Assembly: GCA_963732655.1 (NCBI GenBank)
Contig: CAVTAI010000005.1
Location: 248,001-312,000, forward strand
Source of the DNA: CAVTWS01 sp963732655
GTDB lineage: Bacteria > Actinomycetota > Acidimicrobiia > Acidimicrobiales > SHLQ01
Length of the DNA: 64,000 nucleotides
Direction: 5' to 3'
The notes under the pieces were generated by a model that was not told the origin of the DNA, did no database searches, and saw nothing but the letters and a program-made list of their open reading frames with translations. This document shows, piece by piece, positions 45,670-54,266 of the stretch. The translations under genes and the position numbers were made by a program. The first letter of the stretch is position 1; each line of letters starts with the position of its first letter.

Positions 45670-47205
45670 TCAGCGGGTGACCCGGCGGGCTGCTTCCTCA
45701 CGGAGGTCGCCCTTGGCGACCTTGCCGCCCGACGAGCGGGGGAGCGAGTCGACGACGAAGAGGTACTCAGGCCACCACTCCTTCGTGACGCCGCGCCCGG
45801 CCAGATGCGCCTTCAGTTCCTCCAGCTCGAGACTCCCGCCCGACCGGAGCTCGACGAAGGCTGCGACCTTCTCACCGAGACGTTCGTCGGGCGCGGGGAC
45901 GACCGCGACCATCGCCACGGCCGGATGGGTCGCCACCTCCTCCTCGACGGCGGGAGCGGAGATGTTCTTGCCGCCCCGGATGACGAAATCCGAGGTGCGT
46001 CCGACGACAGACAGCCACCGATCGTCGTCGATGGTGACGACATCGCCCATGAACATCCAGCCGTCGCTCGTGAACAGCTCGGCGTTGGCCTGCGGATCGT
46101 CGTAGTACCCGGTCGTCATGGCCGGGCCGTTGCCGGCGGGCCGGCCGGTTCCGACATCACCCGGGATGCGGTTCCCGTCGAGGTCGTAGAGCCGAACCCG
46201 CATCTCAGGGACGCAGCGACCTCCGGTCGTGAGTCGACGCTCGACGGGGTCGCCGACCGTCGTGCCACTCAACATCCCGGTCTCGTTCGAGCCGTAGAAG
46301 TTGAGGATGGTGCAACCGGTGCGCGCCTCGAACTGCTCCGCTCGGTACCGGGAGATCGCCTCGCCACCGGTGAACATCACTCGAAGCGAGGACAGATCGC
46401 AGTCACCCATCGCCTCCAGCAGCATGACGAACTGGGACGACACCGCGCACAGCACGGTGACCCGGTCGCGCTCGATCGCCACCGCAGCGGCTGCGGCGTC
46501 GAATCGTGGCTGCACGAGGCAGGGCACGCCCAGCGCCGTCGGTGTGACGTGAGAGGTCCAGAGGCCGAAACCAAACGGCGCGGGGACGACCGACATCCAG
46601 ACCTCGTCGGCCGCGAGACCCCCGCACTCCGCCGCTTTGCCGTGGAACCACAACCACCGATCCTGCGTCTGCATGACGCACTTGGGGAGGCCAGTCGTCC
46701 CGGAGGTCGAGTTCAGGAGCCAGAGCCCGTCGACGGGGATGGCCTGGGTGGGGTCGACCGGGCGTTGCGGTCCGTCGTCGACGTGAGGTCGGTCGTCGAG
46801 GTCCTCGATGACGACGACGCGACCGGGATCGATACCGAGCCGCTGCGCCACGTCGCGCCCTGGCCCGAGCGGTGTATCCACGGCGGTGACCGCGGCCGTG
46901 GCCCCGGTGCGGGTGACCAGGTGGGTGAGCTCGCGCTCGCCGGCTCGCCAGCCCACCCCGACGGTGACCGAACCGGCCCGCTCGTTCCCGAGGAACGCCG
47001 CATGCACGGCACCGCCATCGGGAAGGAGCACCAGCACGCGATCCCCCGGTTCCACCCCGGACCCGACGAGTCTCGCGGCGACCGCGTCACCCAACGTGTC
47101 GTAGGACGCCCAGGTCAAGCGGGTATCGACCCAGCGATACGCGTCGTCGTCGGGGCGGGTCCCAGCCAGCAGGCGGACCCGGTCGCTGAGGGTCGCCGCG
47201 GCCAT
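45670..47205 (-). CDS. Acyl-CoA ligase (AMP-binding family)
   Basis: A 511-residue adenylate-forming enzyme of the benzoate/4-hydroxybenzoate-CoA ligase type. The P-loop is LNSTSGTTGLPKCVMQ, A5 is NFYGSNETG, A7 is GDVVTIDDDRWLSVVGR and the catalytic Lys lies in PRSSGGKVAKG. ATG 47205 is chosen from the fold; a TTG at 47235 overlapping the SDR stop (TTGA) would add ten residues. It stands between an SDR and the selenoprotein candidate on the same strand, so the three may act in one pathway. Confidence 0.87.
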   Translation of the reverse strand: MAAATLSDRVRLLAGTRPDDDAYRWVDTRLTWASYDTLGDAVAARLVGSGVEPGDRVLVLLPDGGAVHAAFLGNERAGSVTVGVGWRAGERELTHLVTRTGATAAVTAVDTPLGPGRDVAQRLGIDPGRVVVIEDLDDRPHVDDGPQRPVDPTQAIPVDGLWLLNSTSGTTGLPKCVMQTQDRWLWFHGKAAECGGLAADEVWMSVVPAPFGFGLWTSHVTPTALGVPCLVQPRFDAAAAAVAIERDRVTVLCAVSSQFVMLLEAMGDCDLSSLRVMFTGGEAISRYRAEQFEARTGCTILNFYGSNETGMLSGTTVGDPVERRLTTGGRCVPEMRVRLYDLDGNRIPGDVGTGRPAGNGPAMTTGYYDDPQANAELFTSDGWMFMGDVVTIDDDRWLSVVGRTSDFVIRGGKNISAPAVEEEVATHPAVAMVAVVPAPDERLGEKVAAFVELRSGGSLELEELKAHLAGRGVTKEWWPEYLFVVDSLPRSSGGKVAKGDLREEAARRVTR

Positions 47206-47231
47206 CGGTGTTCGATTCGGTGAGGGGACGC

Positions 47232-48152
47232 TCAACCGCGGGCGCGGAGGGCGGCCTCGAGCTCGGCAAGGGTGTGACCGGCGAGGTCGTACTTGATCGG
47301 TGCCTCGTTCGGGATGGGCCCGGTCCAGCCCGGGAGCAGGCCACGCTCATGGCAGAAGAATTGGGCTTCGATGTTCTCGCCGTTGAAGGCCTCGGCCTCG
47401 GGGTCGGTGACCAGCCAGGCGACGACAGCCGCGACGACATCAGCCGGCGCGCCGACGTTCTCAATGCCGAATTCCGCCATGTCCGCGGCGATGCGCTCGG
47501 TCGCGATCAGGTTCGGCTGCACGTTGAAGGCCCGTACGCCCGTGCCCGCCAACTCGGTGGCGAGGAGCCCGGCGACGCGGTGGAACGCGCCCTTCGACAT
47601 GGCGTACCCCAGTCCCCAACCACCCGAACCGGCGGGGCTCACCGGGTCGGCGTAACCCGACGCCGAGCTGATGCTGATCAGGGCCCCCCGGCCCCGTTGG
47701 ATCATGCCGGGGAGAACGAGCCGGTTGATGTGCAGCGGGGCGATGGCGTTGGCGTACACCTGCTTCTCGATGAGCTCGACCGGGGTCTCGATGAAGAGGT
47801 CCATGTGTCCGGGGCCGATGTACCGGCCGTTGTGCACGACGACATCGACGCCACCCCAGCGCTCGATGACCCGAGTGACGGCGACCCCGAGCGACACGGG
47901 ATCGAGCAGGTCGGCGGGCACCATCATGGCCTCTCGGCCCTCGTCCTCGATGAGGACCGCGGTGCTGCGGAGGCTGCCCGGCAGGGGCGTGGTCTTGGAC
48001 CTCTTGAGGGTCGACGAGTGCTCGCGCTCCTCGCCTTCCTCCACCGAACGGGCGGTGATGGCGACGTCGTAGCCGGCCCGCGCGAGGTACTGGGCGCACA
48101 CCTTGCCGATGCCTCGGCTGGCTCCCGTCACGAGCGCCACGCGTCGATCCAT
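47232..48152 (-). CDS. SDR-family oxidoreductase, extended form
   Basis: A 306-residue SDR with TGASRGIG near residue 9, an unusual Lys/Thr-rich insert (STLKRSKTTPLPGSL, about residues 47-61) after beta-2, HNGRY at the NNAG position, Ser in ISISSASG and YAMSK as the catalytic pair. The long C-terminal tail (GENIEAQFFCHERGLLPGWTGP) is found in a subgroup linked to acyl-CoA and steroid side-chain metabolism. ATG 48152 has GGAGGACTGAG before it. It is first in a minus-strand unit with the acyl-CoA ligase and the selenoprotein candidate. Confidence 0.83.
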   Translation of the reverse strand: MDRRVALVTGASRGIGKVCAQYLARAGYDVAITARSVEEGEEREHSSTLKRSKTTPLPGSLRSTAVLIEDEGREAMMVPADLLDPVSLGVAVTRVIERWGGVDVVVHNGRYIGPGHMDLFIETPVELIEKQVYANAIAPLHINRLVLPGMIQRGRGALISISSASGYADPVSPAGSGGWGLGYAMSKGAFHRVAGLLATELAGTGVRAFNVQPNLIATERIAADMAEFGIENVGAPADVVAAVVAWLVTDPEAEAFNGENIEAQFFCHERGLLPGWTGPIPNEAPIKYDLAGHTLAELEAALRARG

Positions 48153-48253
48153 CTCAGTCCTCCGGTCGATCGCCCCGACCAGTTCCGGGGCGCCGGTCAG
48201 CCTGGCACATCGCACCGTCGGCCCACCAACGCCCAAGCTCGTACCGCCTCAGC

Positions 48254-48347
48254 CCTGACGAACTGGGAGACCCAACCGCGTACCCCCCATCCCTGACGAA
48301 CTGGGAGACCAACCCGTCGCGTGGGCGACCGTCGTGTCTCCCGGTTC
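48254..48347. repeat. Intergenic repeat element, copy 2, with a partial duplicate
   Basis: ccctgacgaactgggagacc occurs at 48253-48272 and again at 48290-48309. The second begins a full element (48296-48347) with inner stem gtcgc-gtgg-gcgac and closing arm gtgtctcccggttc, the same layout as at 26200-26253. The first is a lone left arm. The elements lie in the 252-base gap between divergent genes. Confidence 0.7.
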
Positions 48348-48395
48348 GGAGGTGGGGGATGGGGATGGGGGATGAGGGATGGGGCGGGGGAGTAC
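48348..48395 (+). other. G-rich tract with G-quadruplex potential before the DUF35 gene
   Basis: Seven runs of three to five G spaced by two or three bases (gggggatggggatggggg and onward). It lies on the coding strand immediately upstream of GTG 48405, covering the likely leader of that gene. A quadruplex could form in DNA or mRNA; no effect is shown. Confidence 0.6.
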
Positions 48396-48404
48396 GGTGC
48401 GGGC

Positions 48405-48845
48405 GTGGCATCGACCCCTGCCTCCGGGCGCACGTTGCCCAAGCCGACACCGGAGACCGCTGAGTACTGGGCCGGCACGGCCGTCGGTCAGCTCCGCCTG
48501 CCGCACTGCGCCGATTGTGATCGCACCTACTTCCCGCCGCAGCGACTCTGCCCCGGGTGCGGCGGTTCCGATGTCTCGACTGTGCTGGCCGGCGGACGAG
48601 GTCGTGTCGTGAGCGCGGTGGTTTCGTACCTGCCGGCGCCCGGGCTCATACCGCCGTTCGTCCTGGCGATCGTGGAGCTCCTCGAGGGGGCGCGGATGCT
48701 CACCAACATCGTTGGGGTGGCGCCGGACTTGTCCGCCATTCCGCCGGGCCTTGCGGTCGCAGTCGAGTTCGAACCGCTGGGTGACGAGCTCGCCTTGCCC
48801 GTCTTTCGCCCGGTGAACCTTGGCGGTGAATCATCGCCCAGCTGA
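48405..48845 (+). CDS. DUF35 / OB-fold zinc-ribbon protein (ChsH2/Ltp-partner type)
   Basis: A 146-residue protein with a zinc ribbon (CADCDRTYFPPQRLCPGCG, two CxxC pairs about residues 33-50) followed by an OB-fold (RGRVVSAVVSYLPAPGLIPPFVLAIVELLEG). DUF35 proteins partner with thiolase-like or MaoC-like proteins in steroid side-chain and acyl-CoA metabolism. The thiolase-like gene starts 35 bases downstream, the usual pairing. GTG 48405 is the likely start, since the G-rich tract and the repeat element lie upstream. Confidence 0.85.
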   Translation: MASTPASGRTLPKPTPETAEYWAGTAVGQLRLPHCADCDRTYFPPQRLCPGCGGSDVSTVLAGGRGRVVSAVVSYLPAPGLIPPFVLAIVELLEGARMLTNIVGVAPDLSAIPPGLAVAVEFEPLGDELALPVFRPVNLGGESSPS

Positions 48846-48880
48846 GAGAATCGGCCGAAGAACGCCGGGGGACAGGCCGG

Positions 48881-50023
48881 ATGAGCGCGGGAGTCGCCAT
48901 CGTCGGGGCGGCGGAGAGCGCCGAGATCGGGCGGGTGCCCAACCTGTCCTCGCTGGGCCTGGCGGTCGACGCCAGCCTCCGGGCCCTGGACGACTGCGGG
49001 CTCGCCCCCTCCGACGTCGACGGCGTGGCCATCGCCGGGTTGGCGCCGTACCTCCCCGTTCACCTGTGTGGAGCACTCGGCATCGGGGCCCGCTGGCTCG
49101 ACGCCACCATGGTCGGCGGCTGCGCGAACCTCGTCCACGTGCGCCATGCGGCCGCGGCCATCCAGGCCGGTCTGTGCGAGACGGTCCTCGTCGCCCACGG
49201 CGAGAGCGGGCGCTCCCATATCGGTGGGCCGTTCTTCCGTCACGCCCCGGACAGCTGGCCGGGGCAGTTCGAGGTGCCGTACGGCACGGCAGGGCCGATG
49301 ACTCTGCTGACCCTCGGCACTCAGCAGTTCCTCGCCGACCGGGGGCTCGATGCCACCGCCCTGGCGGAGGTCGTCGCCGCCCAGCGGCAGTGGTCCTCGC
49401 TGAACCCGCGGGCGCTGCGACAGGAGCTGATGTCCGTCGACGAGGTGTTGGCGGCCAAACCGGTGGTGCTCCCGTACACCCAGCCCATGTGCTGCGTGGT
49501 GACCGACGCCGGGGGCGCAGTCGTGGTGACATCGGCCGAACGGGCCCGAGATCTACGCCGCCCTCCGGTCCAGGTGCTAGGCGCAGGCGAGGCCAACGGT
49601 GTCCCCACGGTCAGCCGCCTGCCCGACCTGACGACCTCGGGTGCCTTCCGGCGGGCCGGCGCCGATGCCTTCACCCAGGCCGCCATCGGCCCCGCCGACG
49701 TGGACCACGCCATGTTGTATGACGCGGTCGCGGTACTCCCCTTGATGGCTCTCGAGGATCTGGGCTTCGTGCCGCGGGGCGAGTCCGGGGAGTTCGTGGC
49801 TTCCGGCGCGACCCGGCCGGGGGGCGCCCTTCCCGTCAACACCACCGGGGGCGGCCTGGCCTACACCCACTCGGGCATGTACGGCATCCACGCCATCCTC
49901 GAATCGGTGCGGCAGCTCCGTGGTGAGGCGGCGGCCCAGGTGCCGGGCGTGGAGGTGTCGGTCGCCCATGCCATCGGCGGCATGTTCCAGGCGGCGGCCA
50001 CCCTGGTGCTCGGACGCGCCTGA
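48881..50023 (+). CDS. Thiolase-like lipid-transfer protein
   Basis: A 380-residue member of the thiolase superfamily of the SCP-x/Ltp type. It has VAIVGAAESAEIGR at the start, GGCANLVHVRHAAAAIQAG at the position of the acyl-binding Cys loop, and C-terminal NTTGGGLAYTHSGMYG and HAIGGMF. The canonical second catalytic Cys (CxG) is not evident, as in the retro-aldolase Ltp enzymes that cooperate with DUF35 partners. The DUF35 gene precedes it. It may act as an aldol-lyase on a CoA thioester; substrate unknown. A strong hairpin terminator includes its stop codon. Confidence 0.85.
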   Translation: MSAGVAIVGAAESAEIGRVPNLSSLGLAVDASLRALDDCGLAPSDVDGVAIAGLAPYLPVHLCGALGIGARWLDATMVGGCANLVHVRHAAAAIQAGLCETVLVAHGESGRSHIGGPFFRHAPDSWPGQFEVPYGTAGPMTLLTLGTQQFLADRGLDATALAEVVAAQRQWSSLNPRALRQELMSVDEVLAAKPVVLPYTQPMCCVVTDAGGAVVVTSAERARDLRRPPVQVLGAGEANGVPTVSRLPDLTTSGAFRRAGADAFTQAAIGPADVDHAMLYDAVAVLPLMALEDLGFVPRGESGEFVASGATRPGGALPVNTTGGGLAYTHSGMYGIHAILESVRQLRGEAAAQVPGVEVSVAHAIGGMFQAAATLVLGRA

Positions 50024-50046
50024 GGCCCCGCCGGAGCGGGGCCTCA
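50021..50046. terminator. Bidirectional hairpin terminator between convergent genes
   Basis: tgaggccccg and cggggcctca form a perfect 10-bp stem around ccggag. It includes the TGA of the thiolase-like gene and lies 24 bases before the end of the convergent repeat protein. No T tract follows, as is usual in high-GC actinobacteria. Confidence 0.8.
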
Positions 50047-50070
50047 GGGTCGGTGGGACCGTCGGTCAGG

Positions 50071-52017
50071 TCAGCTGGCGAACCACCCCTGCACATCGGC
50101 GATGAGGTGGGCGCCGGATTGGGTGGAGAGGCGCACGCGACCGCTGGAGTCGAGGCCGGAGATGACCAGGTTGGGGATGGTCTGGCCCACGCGCTCGAGG
50201 TTGAGGTTGGAGGCGTTGGGGCGGGTGGTGCCGCACGGCCAGACGGTGACGAACCCGGCGCCGGTGGCGTCGGTGGCGGTGATGTTGAGGGCGACGGCGC
50301 CGACGCCCGTAGTGGGCACGTTGCCGCGGCCGGTGACCTGCAGTTGGATCACCTGGTTGGCGGTGGGTTTGGCGCCGGTGTAGCCGACCTGGCCGAACTC
50401 GGTGCGGGTCTCCAGGAGCCGTGCCGGTTCGAGCGGCGTGTAGCCCGATCCGGTGGCGAACCAGCCCTGGACATCGGCGATGAGGTGGGCGCCGGACTGG
50501 GTGGAGATGCAGACGCGACCGCTGGAGTCGAGGCCGGAGATGACCAGGTTGGGGATGGTCTGGCCCACGCGCTCGAGGTTGAGGTTGGAGGCGTTGGGGC
50601 GGGTGGTGCCGCACGGCCAGACGGTGACGAACCCGGCGCCGGTGGCGTCGGTGGCGGTGATGTTGAGGGCGACGGCGCCGACGCCCGTAGTGGGCACGTT
50701 GCCGCGGCCGGTGACCTGCAGTTGGATCACCTGGTTGGCGGTGGGTTTGGCGCCGGTGTAGCCGACCTGGCCGAACTCGGTGCGGGTCTCCAGGAGCCGT
50801 GCCGGTTCGAGCGGCGTGTAGCCCGATCCGGTGGCGAACCAGCCCTGGACATCGGCGATGAGGTGGGCGCCCGACTGGGTGGAGATGCAGACCCGTCCGT
50901 TCGAGCTCATGCCGGTGATGACCAGGTTGGGGATGGTCTGGCCGGCTTGCTCCAGGTTGAGGTTGCTGGCGTTGGGGCGGGTCGTGCCGCAGGCCCAGAC
51001 GGTGACGAATCCGGGGGCGGTGGCGTCGGTGGCGGTGATGTTGAGGGCGACGGCGGCGACGCCGGTGGCCGGGACGTTGCCACGCCCGGTGACCTGGAGC
51101 TCGATGACCTGGTTCGCCGTGGGCTTGGCGCCGGTGTAGCCGACCTGGCCGTACTCGGTGCGGGTCTCCAACAACCGGCTCGGCTCGAGCGGGACGTACC
51201 CGAGACCGCGAGGCTCGGCGTACAGGAAGTCGTCCATCGTGACGAGATCGACGGACGCCGTCTCGACTGTGCCGGGCGCCAGCGCGGCGTCTCCCGACGT
51301 GATGCGGATGCGGTGGATCGGCGTGGGGCTCACGATGCCCACAAACGAGAAGCCGGGGCCCCCGAAACCCTGGGCGGCCGGCGATGCGGTCGTGATGAGT
51401 CGACCGGCCGTGTCGTAGGCGACCATCGACGTGGATCCCGCCCGGTCGACGTCGACGAAGACGACGCCGAAGGCCGATGTGGTGGCCGGCCGTGTCGAGC
51501 CGGGCACGAAGAAGGTCACGTCGACGACGTTGGAGCCGATGGCGGTGAAAAGTCGTTCTTGTGAGAAGGCGTCGAACGTGGTCGCGTAACTGGCGTCGAT
51601 GGTGCCGAAGTCCTCCGGCAACACGGTTGTGGTGGGGTTGGCGGAGACCTGAACCGCGGTGCCCGGCGTCGAGAAGATGGCGCCGCGGGGCGAGTTCACG
51701 TTGAAGAAGTCGAGCGGGAGGTTGTTGGGGTCGGCGCGGGCATCCGGGACACCGTCCCAGTTGATCTCACGGCGGACGCCGCCGAAGGAGCCGTTCGCCC
51801 CGGCGGTCGTGCCGCCGCCCACCGCCGCGCGGAACTGGTCGCGGGCGGTGGTTGCCGCCGTTAGGTCGCCGGCGCCCGAGATGACCGTGGGCGCCGGGGC
51901 TTGGGCGCCCGCCGGACTGGGCGTGGCGAAAGCGGAGACCAGGCCGGCGAGGCTGGCCGCCAGGCACAGCAACCCGACACGGCGGCGCCGTAGGGAAGGG
52001 GTGGATGAACGAGACAT
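50071..52017 (-). CDS. Secreted protein with three C-terminal 126-residue repeats
   Basis: A 648-residue exported protein. Residues 1-38 form a signal peptide (RRRR, a hydrophobic core and PAGAQA). Residues about 40-270 are a beta-rich domain of a kind I have seen in many secreted proteins (REINWDGVPDA, LPLDFFNVNSPRGAIF, VVFVDVDRAGSTSMVAYD). The rest is three tandem repeats starting PLEPARLLETRTE and ending LIADVQGWFA, with VTGRGNVP and PNASNLNL in each. The last two repeats are almost identical in DNA. The same repeat builds the protein at 58203. It has no cell-wall anchor motif. Adhesion or surface-layer roles are possible. Confidence 0.8.
   Translation of the reverse strand: MSRSSTPSLRRRRVGLLCLAASLAGLVSAFATPSPAGAQAPAPTVISGAGDLTAATTARDQFRAAVGGGTTAGANGSFGGVRREINWDGVPDARADPNNLPLDFFNVNSPRGAIFSTPGTAVQVSANPTTTVLPEDFGTIDASYATTFDAFSQERLFTAIGSNVVDVTFFVPGSTRPATTSAFGVVFVDVDRAGSTSMVAYDTAGRLITTASPAAQGFGGPGFSFVGIVSPTPIHRIRITSGDAALAPGTVETASVDLVTMDDFLYAEPRGLGYVPLEPSRLLETRTEYGQVGYTGAKPTANQVIELQVTGRGNVPATGVAAVALNITATDATAPGFVTVWACGTTRPNASNLNLEQAGQTIPNLVITGMSSNGRVCISTQSGAHLIADVQGWFATGSGYTPLEPARLLETRTEFGQVGYTGAKPTANQVIQLQVTGRGNVPTTGVGAVALNITATDATGAGFVTVWPCGTTRPNASNLNLERVGQTIPNLVISGLDSSGRVCISTQSGAHLIADVQGWFATGSGYTPLEPARLLETRTEFGQVGYTGAKPTANQVIQLQVTGRGNVPTTGVGAVALNITATDATGAGFVTVWPCGTTRPNASNLNLERVGQTIPNLVISGLDSSGRVRLSTQSGAHLIADVQGWFAS
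50074..51196 (-). repeat. 378-bp tandem repeats within the secreted protein gene
   Basis: Three units with period exactly 378 bases (boundaries near 50440 and 50818). The two units nearest the 3' end of the gene (50074-50440 and 50441-50818) are nearly identical base for base, including silent positions; the third (50819-51196) differs at many third positions. This shows recent duplication or gene conversion. Confidence 0.9.
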
Positions 52018-52080
52018 GACTATCGCTCCCTCATTGGTGGGGTAGGTGACAGGTACGCGTCTGAATACGTCGCGGCCCGG

Positions 52081-52129
52081 GAAACGGTTCTCGTCGCCGC
52101 CGGGCGTCTCCGATCGCGGCGACCGTTTC
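52081..52129. promoter_or_regulatory. Hairpin in the divergent promoter before the aldolase gene
   Basis: gaaacggt (52081-52088) pairs with accgtttc (52122-52129) and, inside, cgccgc pairs with gcggcg across a 15-base loop. It lies between divergent genes, so it is not a terminator; an operator or a leader structure is more likely. Confidence 0.45.
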
Positions 52130-52177
52130 GGGCCCTGCGAGGGGCTCGGCTACGATCGCCGCCAGGGGGTGACGAGC

Positions 52178-52951
52178 ATGACCGAACCGACGGAACGAAC
52201 CGGGGGGCTGGTGGCCTGGACACCTCGAGTGGTGCCGGGTCCCGGCCTCGATCTCACCCCCGAGCAGGAGCTTGCCGCCGCGCTGCGCCATCTCGACGAC
52301 GTCGGATTCAGCGAGAACATGACGGGGCACATCACGTGGCAGCGGCGCGGTCGCGACACGATGCTCGTCAACCCGTGGGGGTACTGGTGGGGTGAATGCC
52401 GCGCCCGCGACATCCTCGAGATCGACGCCGATGGTCGGGTGGTGCGAGGCGACCTCGATGTCACGCCCGCCATCCCCATCCACACCGAGCTGCACCGCCG
52501 CCGCACCGACGCCCGCGTGGTCGTGCACACCCATCCCGTGTACACCTCCGTGTGGGCGGCGCTCGCCGAGCTCCCCCCGATCGTGCACCAGAACGGATCA
52601 GTGCTGGCCGACGAGATGGTGCTGGTCCGTGACTACGACGGCGAGGTCGACAGCCCGGTGCTCGGAGCGGCTCTCGCCGAGGCGATCGGGGAGGCGAGTG
52701 TCGCCCTGCTCGTCAGCCACGGTGTCGTGGTGACGGCGCCGACCATGGCCGAAGCGGTGCACAAGTCGATCCTGTTCGAACGCAATTGCGAGCTGGCCTG
52801 GCGGGTCCGCGCCTCAGGCGGTGAGCCCGTCGCCATCGCCCCGGCCCACCAGAAGCAGCTCAAGGCATCGCTGATCGAGCGAGCCGCGATCGTGTACTGG
52901 AACGGCGCCCTCCGGCAGCTCGTCGCCCGAGAACCGGAGGTTCTCCAGTGA
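52178..52951 (+). CDS. Class II aldolase/adducin family protein
   Basis: A 257-residue class II aldolase. The zinc-binding His are in VVVHTHPVYTSVWAAL and the later SHGVVV; TGHITWQR and PIHTELHRRR fit the substrate side. Such proteins are sugar-phosphate aldolases or, in degradative clusters, decarboxylases. ATG 52178 follows AGGGGGTGA. The gene ends within a 26-bp tandem duplication that seems to have changed its last residues. It leads a run with an amidohydrolase, a carboxylesterase and an SDR. Confidence 0.85.
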   Translation: MTEPTERTGGLVAWTPRVVPGPGLDLTPEQELAAALRHLDDVGFSENMTGHITWQRRGRDTMLVNPWGYWWGECRARDILEIDADGRVVRGDLDVTPAIPIHTELHRRRTDARVVVHTHPVYTSVWAALAELPPIVHQNGSVLADEMVLVRDYDGEVDSPVLGAALAEAIGEASVALLVSHGVVVTAPTMAEAVHKSILFERNCELAWRVRASGGEPVAIAPAHQKQLKASLIERAAIVYWNGALRQLVAREPEVLQ

Positions 52952-52994
52952 TTCCAGAACCGGAGGTTCTCCAGTGATTCCAGAACCGGAGGTG
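52930..52994 (+). repeat. 26-bp tandem duplication at the aldolase/amidohydrolase junction
   Basis: Two full copies (52930-52955, 52956-52981) and a partial third (52982-52994). Each copy has gaaccggaggttc, a small palindrome that includes a GGAGG ribosome site. In the last copy the reading gaa-ccg-gag-gtg-ctc-gac-TGATG would end the aldolase at the next gene's ATG; the duplications place a stop earlier (52949-52951). Confidence 0.9.
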
Positions 52995-53002
52995 CTCGAC
53001 TG

Positions 53003-54259
53003 ATGGCTGTCTCGCTCGACGATCTGCAACGCAACACCGCCTTCACCACGGCCGAGAAGGGCCGGGTGACCTGGCTCGATGAACCGCCGCGAGCGGAACG
53101 GCATTACACGCTCGTGTCGGTCGACGATCACGTGGTGGAGCCGCCCCACGCGTTCGACGGCCGACTGCCCGCCGCGCTGGCGGAGCGGGCCCCACGAGTC
53201 GTCGAGATGGACGATGGCCGCGAGGCCTGGGTCTTCGAGGATCAGGTGCTGCCCAACGTCGGCTTCAACGCCGTGGTCGGCCGGCCGGTCACCGAGTACA
53301 GCTTCGAGCCGACCCGCTTCGACCAGATGCGCCGCGGCGCCTGGGACATCGAGGCCCGCATCGCCGACATGGACATCAACGGGGTCTACAGCTCGTTGTG
53401 CTTCCCGTCGTTCCTGCCCGGGTTCACCGGGCAACGCCTCCAGCAGCTCACCACCGATCCCGACCTCGCACTGGCCTGCGTCCGGGCGTGGAACGACTGG
53501 ATGCTCGAGGAATGGGTCGGCCACGCTCCTGGTCGGATGATCCCCCTCCAACTCCCGTACCTGCTCGATCCCGAGGTCGGGGCCGCCGAAGTTCGACGCA
53601 ACGCCGAGCGGGGCTTCAAGGCGGTCACGTTCTCCGAGGCCCCCCACCTGCTCGGCCTTCCGACCCTGCACTCCGGTCATTGGGATCCGCTCATGGCGGC
53701 GTGCGCGGAGACGGGCACGGTGGTGTGCCTTCACGTCGGGTCATCGGGCACGTCGCCGGCCACGGCCCCGGATGCACCGAGCGACACCATCGGCGTGTTG
53801 TTCTTCGGGTATGCCATGTTCGCCGCGGTCGACTGGTTGTACTCCCGCCTGCCGGTGCGGTTCCCCGATCTCAAGATCTGCCTGAGTGAAGGCGGGATCG
53901 GCTGGGTGGCGGGCCTGCTCGATCGGCTCGACCACGTCCGCAAGTACGACGCCATGTACGGCACCTGGAACGACGTCAGCCTCAGCCCGGCCGACACCTT
54001 CCGTCGCAACTTCTGGGTCTGTGCGATCGACGATCCGTCGGCGTTCCTCCAGCGCGACGTGATCGGGATCGCGAACATCCTCCTGGAGTCCGACTACCCG
54101 CATGCCGACTCCACATGGCCCCACACCCAGGAGACGGTCAAGAAGCAACTCGCCGGCCTCGATGACGACGAGGTTCGAGCCGTGACCTGGCGGAACGCCG
54201 CTGACCTGTTCGGCCTCGACATCCCCGTCGCGGTCCAGTCCGATCCGAACGCGTTCTGA
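53003..54259 (+). CDS. Amidohydrolase family protein (ACMSD-like)
   Basis: A 418-residue TIM-barrel metal enzyme of the amidohydrolase-2 group (PF04909). The N-terminal metal motif reads SVDDHVVEP (DxH). The barrel continues with MDINGVYSSLCFPSF, a metal-site His in VCLHVGSSG, and the C-terminal LLESDYPHADSTWP with the catalytic Asp. Members decarboxylate or hydrolyse aromatic-type acids. ATG 53003 is served by CCGGAGG in the third copy of a tandem repeat. A distant paralogue is encoded at 61387-62559. Confidence 0.86.
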   Translation: MAVSLDDLQRNTAFTTAEKGRVTWLDEPPRAERHYTLVSVDDHVVEPPHAFDGRLPAALAERAPRVVEMDDGREAWVFEDQVLPNVGFNAVVGRPVTEYSFEPTRFDQMRRGAWDIEARIADMDINGVYSSLCFPSFLPGFTGQRLQQLTTDPDLALACVRAWNDWMLEEWVGHAPGRMIPLQLPYLLDPEVGAAEVRRNAERGFKAVTFSEAPHLLGLPTLHSGHWDPLMAACAETGTVVCLHVGSSGTSPATAPDAPSDTIGVLFFGYAMFAAVDWLYSRLPVRFPDLKICLSEGGIGWVAGLLDRLDHVRKYDAMYGTWNDVSLSPADTFRRNFWVCAIDDPSAFLQRDVIGIANILLESDYPHADSTWPHTQETVKKQLAGLDDDEVRAVTWRNAADLFGLDIPVAVQSDPNAF

Positions 54260-54266
54260 GCTGAGC

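Noticed and set aside
50074..51196. The regular repeats as a CRISPR array or other non-coding repeat.
   Set aside because: The period of 378 bases keeps an open reading frame and encodes a secreted-protein domain; there are no short repeats with unique spacers.
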